Part shown: positions 26,396 to 35,269 of the stretch, piece after piece | Layout: every line of letters begins with the position of its first letter | Numbering within the stretch: position 1 is the first letter of the stretch | Source of the DNA: Dactylosporangium sp. AC04546 | Lineage (GTDB): Bacteria > Actinomycetota > Actinomycetes > Mycobacteriales > Micromonosporaceae | Direction of reading: 5' to 3' | DNA length: 37,832 nucleotides | Assembly: GCF_022095675.1 (NCBI RefSeq) | Contig: NZ_JAHYSG010000115.1 | Coordinates: 1 to 37,832 of the forward strand | Translations under genes and position numbers: made by a program | The notes under the pieces: model-generated | Told to the model about the DNA's origin: nothing | What the model saw: only the letters and a program-made list of their open reading frames with translations | Databases searched by the model: none

Positions 26396-26968
26396 CTAGC
26401 CCTTCGCTTTGGCGGCGGCCTTCACGGACTGCTTGAACTCGCGCACCCTGGTCAGCGACTCGGTGTCGGTGATGTCGGCGACCGACCGGTGCGAGCCGAC
26501 CTCCCCGTACGCGCCGGCGGACTCGCGCCAGCCGTCGGGCTGCACGCCGTACTGCTTGCCGAGCAGCGCGACGAAGATCTGCGCCTTCTGCTTGCCGAAC
26601 CCGGGCAGCGCCCCGACCCGCTTGAGCAGCTCACCCCCGGTCTCCACCCCGTCCCAGAGCCCGGCCGCCTCGCCGCCGTACCGCTCGACGAGCACCTGGC
26701 AGACCTCCTGCACCCGGGCCGCCATGGCCTTCGGGAACCGGTGCAGCGCGGGCGTCCGCCCAAAGATCTCCACGAGCGCCTCGGGATCGAACCCGGCCAG
26801 CTCCGCGGCGCTCGGCTCGTGCCCGAGCCGCTGCGCGAGCACGTGGGGCGACGAGAAGGCCTTCTCGAGCGGCACCTGCTGGTCCAGCACCATCCCGATG
26901 AGCAGCGCGAGCGGGCTGCGCGTGAGGTACTCGTTGGCAGCATCGTCAATCGGCAACGTCATGGCCAT
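26396..26968 (-). CDS. HhH-GPD family protein (putative base-excision glycosylase)
   Basis: The 190-residue protein has an all-helical DNA glycosylase-like fold with a helix-hairpin-helix, VGALPGFGKQKAQIFVALLG (about 118-137). DNA base-excision repair is the likely role. It matches the short actinobacterial subfamily starting LPIDDAANEYLTRSPLALLIGMVLDQQVPLE (quoted in part) and lacks an obvious iron-sulfur cluster. Catalytic residues are not clear, so glycosylase activity is uncertain. ATG at 26968 is chosen for the CAGGA about 7 nt upstream. It is divergent from the DUF262-HipA pair across 89 nt. Confidence 0.85.
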   Translation of the reverse strand: MAMTLPIDDAANEYLTRSPLALLIGMVLDQQVPLEKAFSSPHVLAQRLGHEPSAAELAGFDPEALVEIFGRTPALHRFPKAMAARVQEVCQVLVERYGGEAAGLWDGVETGGELLKRVGALPGFGKQKAQIFVALLGKQYGVQPDGWRESAGAYGEVGSHRSVADITDTESLTRVREFKQSVKAAAKAKG

Positions 26969-26984
26969 GACGACATCCTGCCCG

Positions 26985-26996
26985 CGGGGCGCCCCG
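26985..26996. promoter_or_regulatory. Perfect palindrome CGGGGCGCCCCG in a divergent promoter
   Basis: The 12-bp perfect palindrome lies between the HhH-GPD gene and the DUF262 gene. TACGCT at 27027-27032 is a possible -10 box for the DUF262-hipA transcript. The palindrome may be an operator, but palindromes of this composition arise easily at high GC. Confidence 0.25.
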
Positions 26997-27057
26997 ATCG
27001 TCACGTGTTTCCCGGTAGCTCACGACTACGCTTGGGACACACGAGGCTGGAGGTGGC

Positions 27058-28647
27058 ATGGCGACGCTCGATCGACCTCGGATCGAACAGCGCACCCCGG
27101 AGGACCTGGTTCGTGACGTCCAGCGCGGTGTGGTGCGGATCCCCCAGTTCCAGCGGGGGTTCAAGTGGGAGGCGGGCGACGTCGTCAAGCTGTTCGACAG
27201 CATTCTTCGTGGCTTCCCGATCGGCAACCTCCTGCTGTGGCGACGCCCCGCACCCGCTCAGGTGCTCCACGTCGGGCCGCTGACCATCGAGGCGCCGGAG
27301 CTCGACTCGGCCCTGTGGGTCGTCGACGGCCAGCAGCGCATCACCTCGCTCGTCGGCGCCCTGACCGCCGCCCACACCGCCACGGACCTGCGGTTCCGGG
27401 TGCATCTGGACCTGGACTCCGGCGAGTTCCACACCGCGGGCACGCGGCAGCAGCCGCCGAACGCCTGGATTCCGGTCAGCTTCCTGCTCGATACCGCGAC
27501 CCTGCTGCGCTGGATGCGGGAGAACGGCGAGTGGCTCTCGGACGAGCAGCTCAAGCTGGCGGACCTGGCGGCGAAGGCGATCCGGGAGTACCAGATCCCC
27601 ACGTACGTGGTGACCACCGACGACGAGAAGCCACTGCTGGACATCTTCACCCGGATGAACAATGCCGGGAAGCGGCTCACGAAGGCCGAGATCTTCCAGG
27701 CCCTGCACTCCCAGACCGCCGGCGACGCGCCGATGACCCTGGCGGCGATCGGCCGCGGGCCGGCCGATCTTGGCTTCGGCGCGTTCGACGACCAACTCGT
27801 GCTGCGCTGCGTGCTCGCGTACCGCGGTGGCGACATCTTCCGCACCGACTTCGCCGGCGAGTTCGAGTCGGCCGAGGATCAGGCCGAGACGTTCGGCGCG
27901 TTGGCCGCGAACCTGCGGGACGTGGTGGCGTTCTTGCGAGATGTGGCCGAGATCCCGCACGTGAAGTTGCTGCCGTACTCCAACGTGGTCCCGGTGCTCG
28001 TCCGTTTCGTCAGGCTGCACGGCGCCCCGGAGGGCCGTGCGGCGACGCTGTTGCGGCGGTGGGTCTGGCGCGCCGCGGTGGCCGGCACCCATGCGCGTGG
28101 CCAGAGCGTCGCGGACATGCGCGGGCAGATCGGCGCCGTGAAGCGACCGGATCCGGTGGCGGCGGCCAGCGCCCTGCTCGAACGGGTGCCCGCAGACACC
28201 CGCTTCACTGTCGAGCTCGACAAGGTGCATTTCAACCAGGCGATGACCAAGATCAACATGCTCTGCCTCTGGTCCGCCGAGCCGCGCGAGCCCGCAACCG
28301 GCATACCGGTCGACATCGCCCGGCTACTCGACGAAGGCAGCCCACTCCGGACGATCTTCGAGAACACGGAGCCCGCCCTGGCCGGCACGATCGCCAACCG
28401 CGTCATCGCCGCCCACGGTCCGGCCTCGACACTGCGGAAGGAACTGGGCACGGCATCGCCGGAGACGGCCGAGAGCCACCTGCTCGACCGGACGGCCCAG
28501 GCACTGTTGGCAAGGCCGTCACCCGCCGCGTTCCTCGAACGGCGCGCCGTCACATTGACCGCCGCGTTCGAGCGACATGTCGACCGCATGGCGGAGTGGG
28601 GGGCGCGCGACGGCAGGTCGATCGCCGATCTACTGAGGACGGGCTGA
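27058..28647 (+). CDS. DUF262 protein of a DUF262-HipA cassette
   Basis: The 529-residue protein has an intact DUF262 (ParB/sulfiredoxin-like, GmrSD_N) domain. It includes IPQFQRGFKW (28-37), GFPIGNLLLW (52-61), the invariant VVDGQQRITSL (88-98) and TRMNNAGKRLTKAEIF near 198-213. The second half is helical, and I see no DUF1524 HNH motif. Related DUF262 proteins in GmrSD and SspE bind nucleotides and, with an HNH domain, cut or nick invader DNA; this one lacks the nuclease. A GGAGG lies 4 nt before the ATG. The HipA-kinase start follows its stop with no intervening base, so the two are an obligate operon. Codon use looks a little less biased than in neighbours (more TTG), possible transfer. 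Confidence 0.87.
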   Translation: MATLDRPRIEQRTPEDLVRDVQRGVVRIPQFQRGFKWEAGDVVKLFDSILRGFPIGNLLLWRRPAPAQVLHVGPLTIEAPELDSALWVVDGQQRITSLVGALTAAHTATDLRFRVHLDLDSGEFHTAGTRQQPPNAWIPVSFLLDTATLLRWMRENGEWLSDEQLKLADLAAKAIREYQIPTYVVTTDDEKPLLDIFTRMNNAGKRLTKAEIFQALHSQTAGDAPMTLAAIGRGPADLGFGAFDDQLVLRCVLAYRGGDIFRTDFAGEFESAEDQAETFGALAANLRDVVAFLRDVAEIPHVKLLPYSNVVPVLVRFVRLHGAPEGRAATLLRRWVWRAAVAGTHARGQSVADMRGQIGAVKRPDPVAAASALLERVPADTRFTVELDKVHFNQAMTKINMLCLWSAEPREPATGIPVDIARLLDEGSPLRTIFENTEPALAGTIANRVIAAHGPASTLRKELGTASPETAESHLLDRTAQALLARPSPAAFLERRAVTLTAAFERHVDRMAEWGARDGRSIADLLRTG

Positions 28648-29850
28648 GTGACGACGGCGGAGGTCCGCCTCCACGGGCGGCACGTCGGGCTCCTGCGTTA
28701 CAACAAGGGGGGCGCCGAGTTCGCGTACGAGGACGATCTCGCCGACCCGGATCACCGCACGCTCGGGCAGATCTTCGAGGACGATCCGCGGGCATTGCGC
28801 CGAACGAGGACAGGCGTTCCCGACTGGTTCGCGAACCTGCTGCCCGAAGGTGCGCTCCGCCGGCAGATCATCCGTGAGCTGGGCGGCGGCAACATCGGAA
28901 ACTTCACCCTGCTGCTGAAGCTGGGCGCCGACCTGCCCGGGGCCGTCACGGTCCACTCGGACACCGTGCCGGACGACGACGTGGCCTCGGACGCGGCGCA
29001 CGACGTGCCGGACTACCCGCTGCGGCACTCGCTCGCCGGGGTGCAGCTCAAGTTCTCCGTCGCCACCGACCGCCTGACCTCGCGGGTGAGCGGAGCCGGC
29101 GGCTGGTGGATCGTCAAGCTGCCCGACCGGACGTTCCGCGATCTGCCCGCGAACGAGTACCTGACGATGCGATGGCTGGCCGCGATCGGGTGCGACGTGC
29201 CGGCGGTCGACCTCGTGGCCGCGAAGGACATCGCGGGCATCCCGGAGGGGCTGGCGGACCCGGCCGAACGGCTCTACATCATCGAGCGGTTCGATCGGAC
29301 ACCGGCGGGGCGGGTCCACGTCGAGGATTTCGCGCAGGTCGCGGACGTCGGGCCGATGTTCAAGTACGGCGAGCCCGGCCAGTCCTACGACGGCCTCGGC
29401 GCGGCTGTCGCCCGCTTGTGCGGCCCGGCGGCGTACTTCGACTTCATCCAGCGGCTGGCCGCAATGATCATCATCGGCAACACCGACGCCCACCTCAAGA
29501 ACTGGGCACTGCGCTACGCCGACGGACGCACGCCCGGCCTCGCGCCCGTGTACGACTTCCACTCATTGACCATCTACAGCCAATACCGGTACCAGCCGCT
29601 CTCGCTGAGCATCAACGGCCAGAAGGCCCCGAACGGCATCACACTGGACGACTTCCGGCGGATGGCGGAACGGATCGGCGAGGACCCCGAGGCGACGGCG
29701 CGCGTCGTCGGCGACACCGTCGAGCGGATGCGGGCCGCCTGGGACGATGAGCTCCTCGACGAGGCGCGCGGGCGGTTCGAGCCGCTGGCCAGGCACTACG
29801 CGGAGCGTCTGCGCTCGCTGCCGATCAGCACGGGGCCGGCGGGCGGGTGA
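28648..29850 (+). CDS. HipA-type serine/threonine kinase
   Basis: The 400-residue protein is a full-length HipA-like kinase. An N-terminal HipA-coupling region has WFANLLPEGALRR (60-72). A glycine-rich-loop equivalent is LAGVQLKFSV (129-138), the ATP-binding lysine is K157 in WWIVKLPD, and IIERFDR (211-217) and RVHVEDFAQV follow. The catalytic loop is IIGNTDAHLKN with D280 and N285, and the metal aspartate is D303 in PVYDF. All key residues are present, so it should be active. E. coli HipA phosphorylates glutamyl-tRNA synthetase and is neutralised by HipB. No HipB-like DNA-binding gene is adjacent; the DUF262 gene takes its place. The GTG start directly abuts the DUF262 stop codon. Confidence 0.9.
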   Translation: MTTAEVRLHGRHVGLLRYNKGGAEFAYEDDLADPDHRTLGQIFEDDPRALRRTRTGVPDWFANLLPEGALRRQIIRELGGGNIGNFTLLLKLGADLPGAVTVHSDTVPDDDVASDAAHDVPDYPLRHSLAGVQLKFSVATDRLTSRVSGAGGWWIVKLPDRTFRDLPANEYLTMRWLAAIGCDVPAVDLVAAKDIAGIPEGLADPAERLYIIERFDRTPAGRVHVEDFAQVADVGPMFKYGEPGQSYDGLGAAVARLCGPAAYFDFIQRLAAMIIIGNTDAHLKNWALRYADGRTPGLAPVYDFHSLTIYSQYRYQPLSLSINGQKAPNGITLDDFRRMAERIGEDPEATARVVGDTVERMRAAWDDELLDEARGRFEPLARHYAERLRSLPISTGPAGG

Positions 29851-29859
29851 GGAACCCGC
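29843..29859 (+). terminator. Hairpin at the end of the DUF262-hipA operon
   Basis: GCGGGT and ACCCGC pair over 6 bp with a 5-nt loop, overlapping the hipA stop codon. A second stem, AGCTGG (29866-29871) with CCAGCT (29883-29888), follows before the convergent TetR gene. Confidence 0.4.
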
Positions 29860-29933
29860 GAGAAGAGCTGGCCGGGCACAGCCCAGCTGGCAAGCCTGGC
29901 AGAGAAGAACGGCGCTCCGGCAACGGGCCCCGT

Positions 29934-30557
29934 TCAGGCGGTGGCAGGGGTGAGGAAGCGCTTCGTCATGTCTGCGAAGAGGGCGAAGCGCTCCGTCATG
30001 TCCTGTGACGGGTCGAGCAGCCACTGGATCTGCAGGCCGTCCATCACCGCCAGGACCAGCGACGCCAGCGTCTCGGCGTCGGCGTCGGCGCGGAAGGCGC
30101 CGCCGGCCTGGCCGCGGCGGATCGCGTCCGCGGTGCCGGTGCGGATGCGCGCGTAGCGGTCGGCGAAGTACCGGTGGGCGGGGTGGCCGTCGCTCACGCT
30201 CTCGCCGACGAGCACCGTGAACAGCTGCACCAGCTCCCGGTTCGCCGCGTTGCGCTCGACGATCCCCTGGAGCGCGTCGAGCGCCGCCGGGCCGCCGCGG
30301 TGCCACTCCTCGGTGCCGTCCAGCAGTGCGGCGCCCTCCCGGTCGCGCTCCTCCAGCACGGCCAGGAGCAGCGACTCCTTCGTCGGGAAGTGGTGCAGCA
30401 GCCCGGGCTGGGTCAGGTCGGCCGCGGTCGCCACCGCGGCGAGCGGGCCGCCCCGGTAGCCGTCGCGGGCGAACACCGATGTCGCCGCGCGCAGGATGGC
30501 GTCGCGGGCCCGCGCGCCGCGGGCGGACGAGGACGGGCGCTTGGTCGACCGGGGCAT
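29934..30557 (-). CDS. TetR-family transcriptional regulator
   Basis: The 207-residue repressor has a basic N-terminus and a TetR_N helix-turn-helix (ARDAILRAATSVFARDGY ... LAAVATAADLTQPGLLHHFPTKESLL, about 17-65). A ligand-binding helical C-terminal domain of the TetR_C type follows. It is divergent from the sugar isomerase gene, with a shared control region holding the TATCCGA palindrome, so it probably regulates both itself and that operon. The ligand cannot be inferred. Confidence 0.93.
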   Translation of the reverse strand: MPRSTKRPSSSARGARARDAILRAATSVFARDGYRGGPLAAVATAADLTQPGLLHHFPTKESLLLAVLEERDREGAALLDGTEEWHRGGPAALDALQGIVERNAANRELVQLFTVLVGESVSDGHPAHRYFADRYARIRTGTADAIRRGQAGGAFRADADAETLASLVLAVMDGLQIQWLLDPSQDMTERFALFADMTKRFLTPATA

Positions 30558-30570
30558 GCGATCACTCTAC

Positions 30571-30586
30571 GGGAAGCGCTCTCCCA
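30571..30586. promoter_or_regulatory. AGCGCT-centred site resembling a LacI-family operator
   Basis: GGGAAGCGCTCTCCCA resembles the GGGAGCGCTCCC type of operator bound by actinobacterial LacI-family sugar repressors, with one extra base breaking exact symmetry. It lies 14 nt upstream of the TetR start codon. No LacI-family gene is in the window. Confidence 0.3.
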
Positions 30587-30593
30587 CCCGATT

Positions 30594-30611
30594 TATCCGA
30601 GATTTCGGATA
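30594..30611. promoter_or_regulatory. Palindrome TATCCGA-N4-TCGGATA, candidate TetR operator copy 2
   Basis: The 18-bp palindrome lies 36 nt upstream of the TetR gene and faces the sugar operon, the usual place for a TetR autoregulatory operator. Its arms are identical to those at 131-148; only the 4-nt centre differs (GATT here, AAAA there). Confidence 0.6.
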
Positions 30612-30894
30612 TCGACGTTCACCGTTACACAATCGCAACAATGCAATTTTCCCGAGTGATCGGTAGGGATCGACAACCGTCGCGACCAGCGGTTTCCCGA
30701 GGTCGACTTTTGCTGAGATCGATCAAAGTTCGGCTCGGCAAGACCTTTCTTTCGGTTGAGTGCCCAACTACCTTCTGCAACACGCACGAAACGGCGGCCC
30801 GCACCCAAACGGGCCGGTTCCGGGACGTATCGGCGGCGTCCCGACCCATCTTCCCCTGCCTGGACCCTCACCCTGACACGGAAGTGGATCACTC

Positions 30895-32001
30895 ATGCGC
30901 CAAGAACCCAGCATCACCCGCCGCCGCCTGCTCGGCAGGTCCGCCGCCGCGGCGGCGGCGATCAGCGCCGCCGGCCTCCCGGTGTTCGCCACCGGCACCC
31001 CGGCCCTCGCGCACAACGGCGGCGACAACCACGGCGACGGGAAGCGGCTGAAGGTCGAGCCCCTCGTTCCCGCGAAGAACCGCGGCATCATCCTGTTCAG
31101 CGTCCGGGACCGGATCAGCGCCGCCCCCGACGACAGCGGCATCCCGTACGGCTTCGAACGCGTCCTCGCCCGCCTGGCCGAGATCGGCTACAAGGAGATC
31201 GAGTTCGCCGGGTACAACCAGCACACCAGCATCCTCGGGCGGCAGATCACCCCGGCCGAGATCCGCAAGGTCCTCGACGACAACGGGCTCGTCGCCAACG
31301 GCACGCACACCCAGATCAACGCGGCCACCTTCGACCAGCAGCTCGACATCGCCGAGACGCTCGGCATGAAGAACATCGGCACCGGCTCCGACCCGGCGAA
31401 CAGCGTGTACACGTCGGACTGGGACACCGCCGCCGACCTGTGGAACGAGCTGGGCCGCAAGGCCGCCAAGCGCGGGATGCGGCTGTACACCCACAACCAC
31501 GACGCCGCCTACAGCTTCCTGCTGGACAGCGGGCCGCTCGACGCGAACGGCAAGCCGACGCGCTCGTCCGGCAAGCGGCGCCTGGAGTACTTCTTCGACA
31601 AGACCGACCCGCGGTACGTCTTCTTCGAGATGGACATCTACTGGGCGCACGTCGCCCGGTACAAGCACCAGCAGTACACCGACAAGTGGGGCCGCGAGCA
31701 GACCGACCTCTTCGACCCGATCATCACCGTGGCCGAGCGGACCAAGCGGTTCCCGCTGTTCCACGCCAAGGACGGCAACAAGAACACCACGCTGCCCAAC
31801 GGCTACGAGATGACCCCGCTCGGCGAGGGCGACATCAACTTCCAGCAGTTCTTCCAGACCATCGGCGAGCAGGACTTCCACCACGCCAACTGGGAGCAGG
31901 ACACCGCGCCCGGCGGCACCGCCGCGCCCGGCCAGTCGCTGGACTTCGCCGGGCTGAGCTACACGAACATGTCCGAGCTCACGATCTACAAGCAGCGTTG
32001 A
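30895..32001 (+). CDS. Tat-exported sugar phosphate isomerase/epimerase-like protein
   Basis: The 368-residue protein has a twin-arginine signal peptide (TRRRLLGRSAAAAAAISAAG, 8-27) and an AP-endonuclease-2/xylose isomerase-like TIM barrel. Barrel features are ILFSVRDRI, LAEIGYKEIEFAGYN, THTQINAATFDQQLDIAETLG, RLYTHNHD with probable metal ligands, and VFFEMDIYWAH. FPLFHAKDGNK near 283-293 adds further ligands. It probably acts on an exported sugar or sugar derivative, substrate unknown. The ThuA/GSDH gene follows 5 nt after its stop, so the two are an operon. ThuA proteins are linked to sugar-ketone metabolism, which fits the pairing. Confidence 0.88.
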   Translation: MRQEPSITRRRLLGRSAAAAAAISAAGLPVFATGTPALAHNGGDNHGDGKRLKVEPLVPAKNRGIILFSVRDRISAAPDDSGIPYGFERVLARLAEIGYKEIEFAGYNQHTSILGRQITPAEIRKVLDDNGLVANGTHTQINAATFDQQLDIAETLGMKNIGTGSDPANSVYTSDWDTAADLWNELGRKAAKRGMRLYTHNHDAAYSFLLDSGPLDANGKPTRSSGKRRLEYFFDKTDPRYVFFEMDIYWAHVARYKHQQYTDKWGREQTDLFDPIITVAERTKRFPLFHAKDGNKNTTLPNGYEMTPLGEGDINFQQFFQTIGEQDFHHANWEQDTAPGGTAAPGQSLDFAGLSYTNMSELTIYKQR

Positions 32002-32006
32002 TCGCC

Positions 32007-35000
32007 ATGCGGCGCCTCATGGCCGTGCTGCTCGGGGTCGTGCTGGTCGTTCTCGGCGCGCCCGCGGTCGCCTACGCGCACAACGGCGGCAGTTACAACG
32101 TGCTCGTGTTCACCAAGACCGCCGGCGTCCGGCGGCCCTCCATCCCCGACGGCGTCGACACCATCCAGCGGCTCGCCCGCACGAACGGCTTCAAGGTCAC
32201 CGTCACCCAGGACGCGGGCGCGTTCACGACCGCGAACCTGGCGAAGTTCCGCGCTGTCGTCTTCCTCAACACCACCGGCGACGTGCTGAACACGGCCCAG
32301 GAGACCGCGTTCGAGCAGTACATCAGGCAGGGCGGCGGGTGGATCGGCGTCCACGCCGCGGCCGAGACCGAGCCGGACTGGCCGTTCTACCGGAGCCTGG
32401 TCGGCACCCGGGTCTCCGGCGCGTCGGTGGGCGCCGGCGTGGTCGACGTCGCCGACCGGGCGCACCCGTCCACCAAGGACCTGTCCCGGAAGCTGCCGCT
32501 CACCGAGGAGTGGTACGACTTCGCGGTCAACGTCCGCGGCAGTGCGCACGTGCTCGCCACGCTCGAGGACCAGGAGGACCACCCCGTCGCGTGGTGCAAG
32601 GACTACCAGGGCGGGCGCTCGTGGTACACCGGAATCGGCCACACCGCCAGCTCCTATCGCAACCCGCAGGTCCAGCGCCACCTGCTCGGCGGCATCGCGT
32701 GGGCGGCCGGGGCCACCGCGGGAGACTGCGGTGCGACGGTCATCGGCAACTACGAGAAGGTCACGCTCAACGACGAGCCGGGCGAGCCGATGTCGCTCTC
32801 GGTCCTGCCCGACGGCCGGGTCCTGCACAACACCCGCGGCGGCGAGATCCGGCTCTACGACCCGAAGACCGGCGCCAGCCCGGTCATCACGACGATTCCG
32901 GTGTACCAGCACGACGAGGACGGCTTGCAGTCCGTCACCGTCGACCGGGACTTCGCGCGCAACCGCTGGGTCTACCTGTACTACGCGCCGCCGCTCAGCA
33001 CCCCGGTGGACGACCCGGCCACGCCCGGCGTCAACGAGGGCGACGCACCGGTGACCAGCACGGACCCGACCGTGTGGGACAAGTTCAAGGGGTACAACCA
33101 GCTGTCCCGCGTGAAGTTCGTCGAGACGCCCACGCCGCACCTGGACATGTCGACCGAGCAGCAGATCCTGCGCGTCGACACCGACCGGGGCATCTGCTGC
33201 CACGTCGCCGGTGAGGTCAAGTTCGACGGGAAGGGGCTGCTGTACCTCGTGACCGGCGACGACACCAACGCGAGCGGCTCCGACGGGTACACCCCGATCA
33301 ACGAGTCGCCGACGCAGGGTCCCGGCTACGACGCCCAGCGCTCCGCCGGCAACACCAACGACCTGCGCGGCAAGCTGCTGCGGATCAAGGTCGGGGCCGA
33401 CGGGCGGTACTCGGTCCCGCCGGGGAACCTGTTCCCGGAGGCGCAGGACAGGGACAACAAGACCCGGCCGGAGATCTTCCTCATGGGCCTGCGCAACCCG
33501 TTCCGGTTCGACGTCGACGACCGCGGCATGGTGTACGTCGGCGACTACTCCCCCGACTCGCGCGTGCCCGACCCGGCGCGCGGGCCCGAGGGCACCGGCC
33601 GCTGGTTCGCCACCGACGAGGCGGGCAACTACGGCTGGCCGTACTGCTACTCCCCGGACCTGGCGTACGTGGACTTCGACTTCGTCACGCGCACGTCGGG
33701 TGCGAAGTTCAACTGCGCGGCGCCGGTGAACGACTCGCCGCGCAACACCGGCCGCAGCGTGCTGCCGAAGGTCGCGCAGCCCGACTTCTGGTACACCTAC
33801 GAGGCCCGCACGCCGTGCCCGGCCGGGCTGTCGTGCGACTTCAAGTGGCCCGTCATCGGCATTGGCGGCGTCGGGCCGCACGGCGGGCCGGTCTACAACT
33901 ACGACAAGCGCCTCGCGTCGCCGACGAAGTTCCCGGAGTACTACGACAACGCCGTCGCGTTCGGGGAGTTCACCCGCGACAAGATCTTCATGATGCGCAC
34001 CGACGGCCGCGGCAACCTCGTCGGCGTCGAGCAGCTCCTGCCCGGGTTCGTCTTCGACAACCCGATGGACCTGGAGTTCGGGCCCGACGGGCAGCTGTAC
34101 CTGCTGGAGTACGGCGACGGCTTCTTCCGGGCCAACCCGGACGCGCAGCTGTCGGTGATCCGCTACGTCAAGGGGACCCGCTCGCCGGTCGCGTCGCTCG
34201 TCGCCACGCCGACGTCCGGGCAGGCCCCGCTCACCGTCCAGTTCGACGGCAGCGGCTCCTACGATCCCGACCCGGGCGAGTCGATCTCCTACGCCTGGGA
34301 TTTCACGAGTGACGGTACCGTCGACAGCACCTCGCCGACGGCCTCGTTCACCTACACGGCCAACGGCGTCTACACGGCGAAGCTGACCGTGACCGACTCC
34401 ACCGGCAAGACTGCGGTGCTCACCCGGTCGATCAGCGTCGGCAACACGGCGCCGACCGTCACGGTCACCGCGCCGGTCGGCGGCAGCTTCTTCAACTGGG
34501 GCGACCAGGTGCCGTTCACGGTCACCGTCACCGACCCCGAGGACGGGCCGGTCGACTGCGGCCGGGTCACGGTCACGTTCGTGCTCGGCCACGACGACCA
34601 CGGCCACGGCGACGCCTCCACCACCGGCTGCACCGGTGTGCTGCCGACCCCGGCGGACGGCGCCGACCACGCCGGCGGCTACCTCTACGGCGGCATCAGC
34701 GCCAGCTACACCGACCTCGGCGGCGGCGGTCAGCCGGCGCTGACCACGGTCGGCCAGACGATCATCCAGGTGCGCCGCCAGCAGGCGGAGCACGCGAAGG
34801 TCCAGACCGGCGTCACCACCGCCAACACCAGCGACACCGGCGGCGGCCTGCACGTCAACGCCATCGACCCGGGCGACGCCATCGCCTTCGAGCCGATCAA
34901 CCTGGGCGGCGTCAGCACGGTGACGCTGCGGCACTCCGGCGGCTCGGCAGCCACGGCCGGCACCCCGCGGGCGGTCGTCGAGCTGCGGCTCGACAGCCCG

Positions 35001-35183
35001 ACCGGCCCGGTCGTCGCCACCGCGACGCTGAACGCCACGACCGGCAACAACGACTGGGCCAGCACCGCGGTCCCGGTCGCCCAGCCGGTCGGCAGCCACC
35101 GGCTCTACGTCGTCTTCGCGGCCGCACCCGGCGGCCCGGCGACGTCGCTGGTCAACCTGAACTGGCTGGAGTTCAACGTCTGA
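32007..35183 (+). CDS. Secreted ThuA / glucose-sorbosone dehydrogenase / PKD multidomain protein
   Basis: The 1058-residue secreted protein has a signal peptide (1-24, ending AVAYA-HNGG) and then four regions. A ThuA-like glutamine amidotransferase fold spans about 30-235 (GGGWIGVHAAAETEPDWPFY). A PQQ-dependent glucose/sorbosone dehydrogenase-like beta-propeller covers about 245-720 (SVLPDGRVLHNTRGGEI, DEDGLQSVTVDRDF, GLRNPFRFDVDDRG, GGPVYNYD). A PKD domain lies at about 728-811 (SGSYDPDPGE, YAWDFTSDG). The C-terminus is CBM6-like from about 920. It likely oxidises extracellular sugars, with PKD and CBM regions for polysaccharide contact. ATG at 32007 is used; a long in-frame extension upstream overlaps the isomerase gene and is not coding. 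Confidence 0.9.
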   Translation: MRRLMAVLLGVVLVVLGAPAVAYAHNGGSYNVLVFTKTAGVRRPSIPDGVDTIQRLARTNGFKVTVTQDAGAFTTANLAKFRAVVFLNTTGDVLNTAQETAFEQYIRQGGGWIGVHAAAETEPDWPFYRSLVGTRVSGASVGAGVVDVADRAHPSTKDLSRKLPLTEEWYDFAVNVRGSAHVLATLEDQEDHPVAWCKDYQGGRSWYTGIGHTASSYRNPQVQRHLLGGIAWAAGATAGDCGATVIGNYEKVTLNDEPGEPMSLSVLPDGRVLHNTRGGEIRLYDPKTGASPVITTIPVYQHDEDGLQSVTVDRDFARNRWVYLYYAPPLSTPVDDPATPGVNEGDAPVTSTDPTVWDKFKGYNQLSRVKFVETPTPHLDMSTEQQILRVDTDRGICCHVAGEVKFDGKGLLYLVTGDDTNASGSDGYTPINESPTQGPGYDAQRSAGNTNDLRGKLLRIKVGADGRYSVPPGNLFPEAQDRDNKTRPEIFLMGLRNPFRFDVDDRGMVYVGDYSPDSRVPDPARGPEGTGRWFATDEAGNYGWPYCYSPDLAYVDFDFVTRTSGAKFNCAAPVNDSPRNTGRSVLPKVAQPDFWYTYEARTPCPAGLSCDFKWPVIGIGGVGPHGGPVYNYDKRLASPTKFPEYYDNAVAFGEFTRDKIFMMRTDGRGNLVGVEQLLPGFVFDNPMDLEFGPDGQLYLLEYGDGFFRANPDAQLSVIRYVKGTRSPVASLVATPTSGQAPLTVQFDGSGSYDPDPGESISYAWDFTSDGTVDSTSPTASFTYTANGVYTAKLTVTDSTGKTAVLTRSISVGNTAPTVTVTAPVGGSFFNWGDQVPFTVTVTDPEDGPVDCGRVTVTFVLGHDDHGHGDASTTGCTGVLPTPADGADHAGGYLYGGISASYTDLGGGGQPALTTVGQTIIQVRRQQAEHAKVQTGVTTANTSDTGGGLHVNAIDPGDAIAFEPINLGGVSTVTLRHSGGSAATAGTPRAVVELRLDSPTGPVVATATLNATTGNNDWASTAVPVAQPVGSHRLYVVFAAAPGGPATSLVNLNWLEFNV

Positions 35184-35188
35184 CTCAC

Positions 35189-35225
35189 GTCAGGGACCGG
35201 GCCCGAAACCGGCACGGTCCCTGAC
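35189..35225 (+). terminator. Terminator after the ThuA/GSDH gene
   Basis: GTCAGGGACC (35189-35198) and GGTCCCTGAC (35216-35225) form a perfect 10-bp stem, followed by AAATT. It starts 6 nt past the stop codon. Confidence 0.85.
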
Positions 35226-35257
35226 AAATTCCGGCAGTTCGCCGAGCATCGGGTCAG

Positions 35258-35263
35258 TACGTT
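35258..35263 (+). promoter_or_regulatory. -10 box placing the GT87 gene as leaderless
   Basis: TACGTT fits TANNNT and ends 6 nt before the ATG at 35270. No Shine-Dalgarno lies between them. Confidence 0.4.
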
Positions 35264-35269
35264 GGTCCG

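Larger units (their letters stand above)
30558..30894. other. Control region between the TetR gene and the sugar operon
   Basis: This 337-nt spacer is richer in A+T than its surroundings from about 30590 to 30790. It holds two operator candidates listed separately. Several possible promoter boxes exist, but none has both -10 and -35 convincingly placed. No gene is seen. Confidence 0.5.

Noticed and set aside
30756..32006. N-terminal extension of the ThuA/GSDH open frame
   Set aside because: It overlaps the isomerase gene in another frame and is an arginine/proline-rich shadow; the signal peptide starts at 32007.
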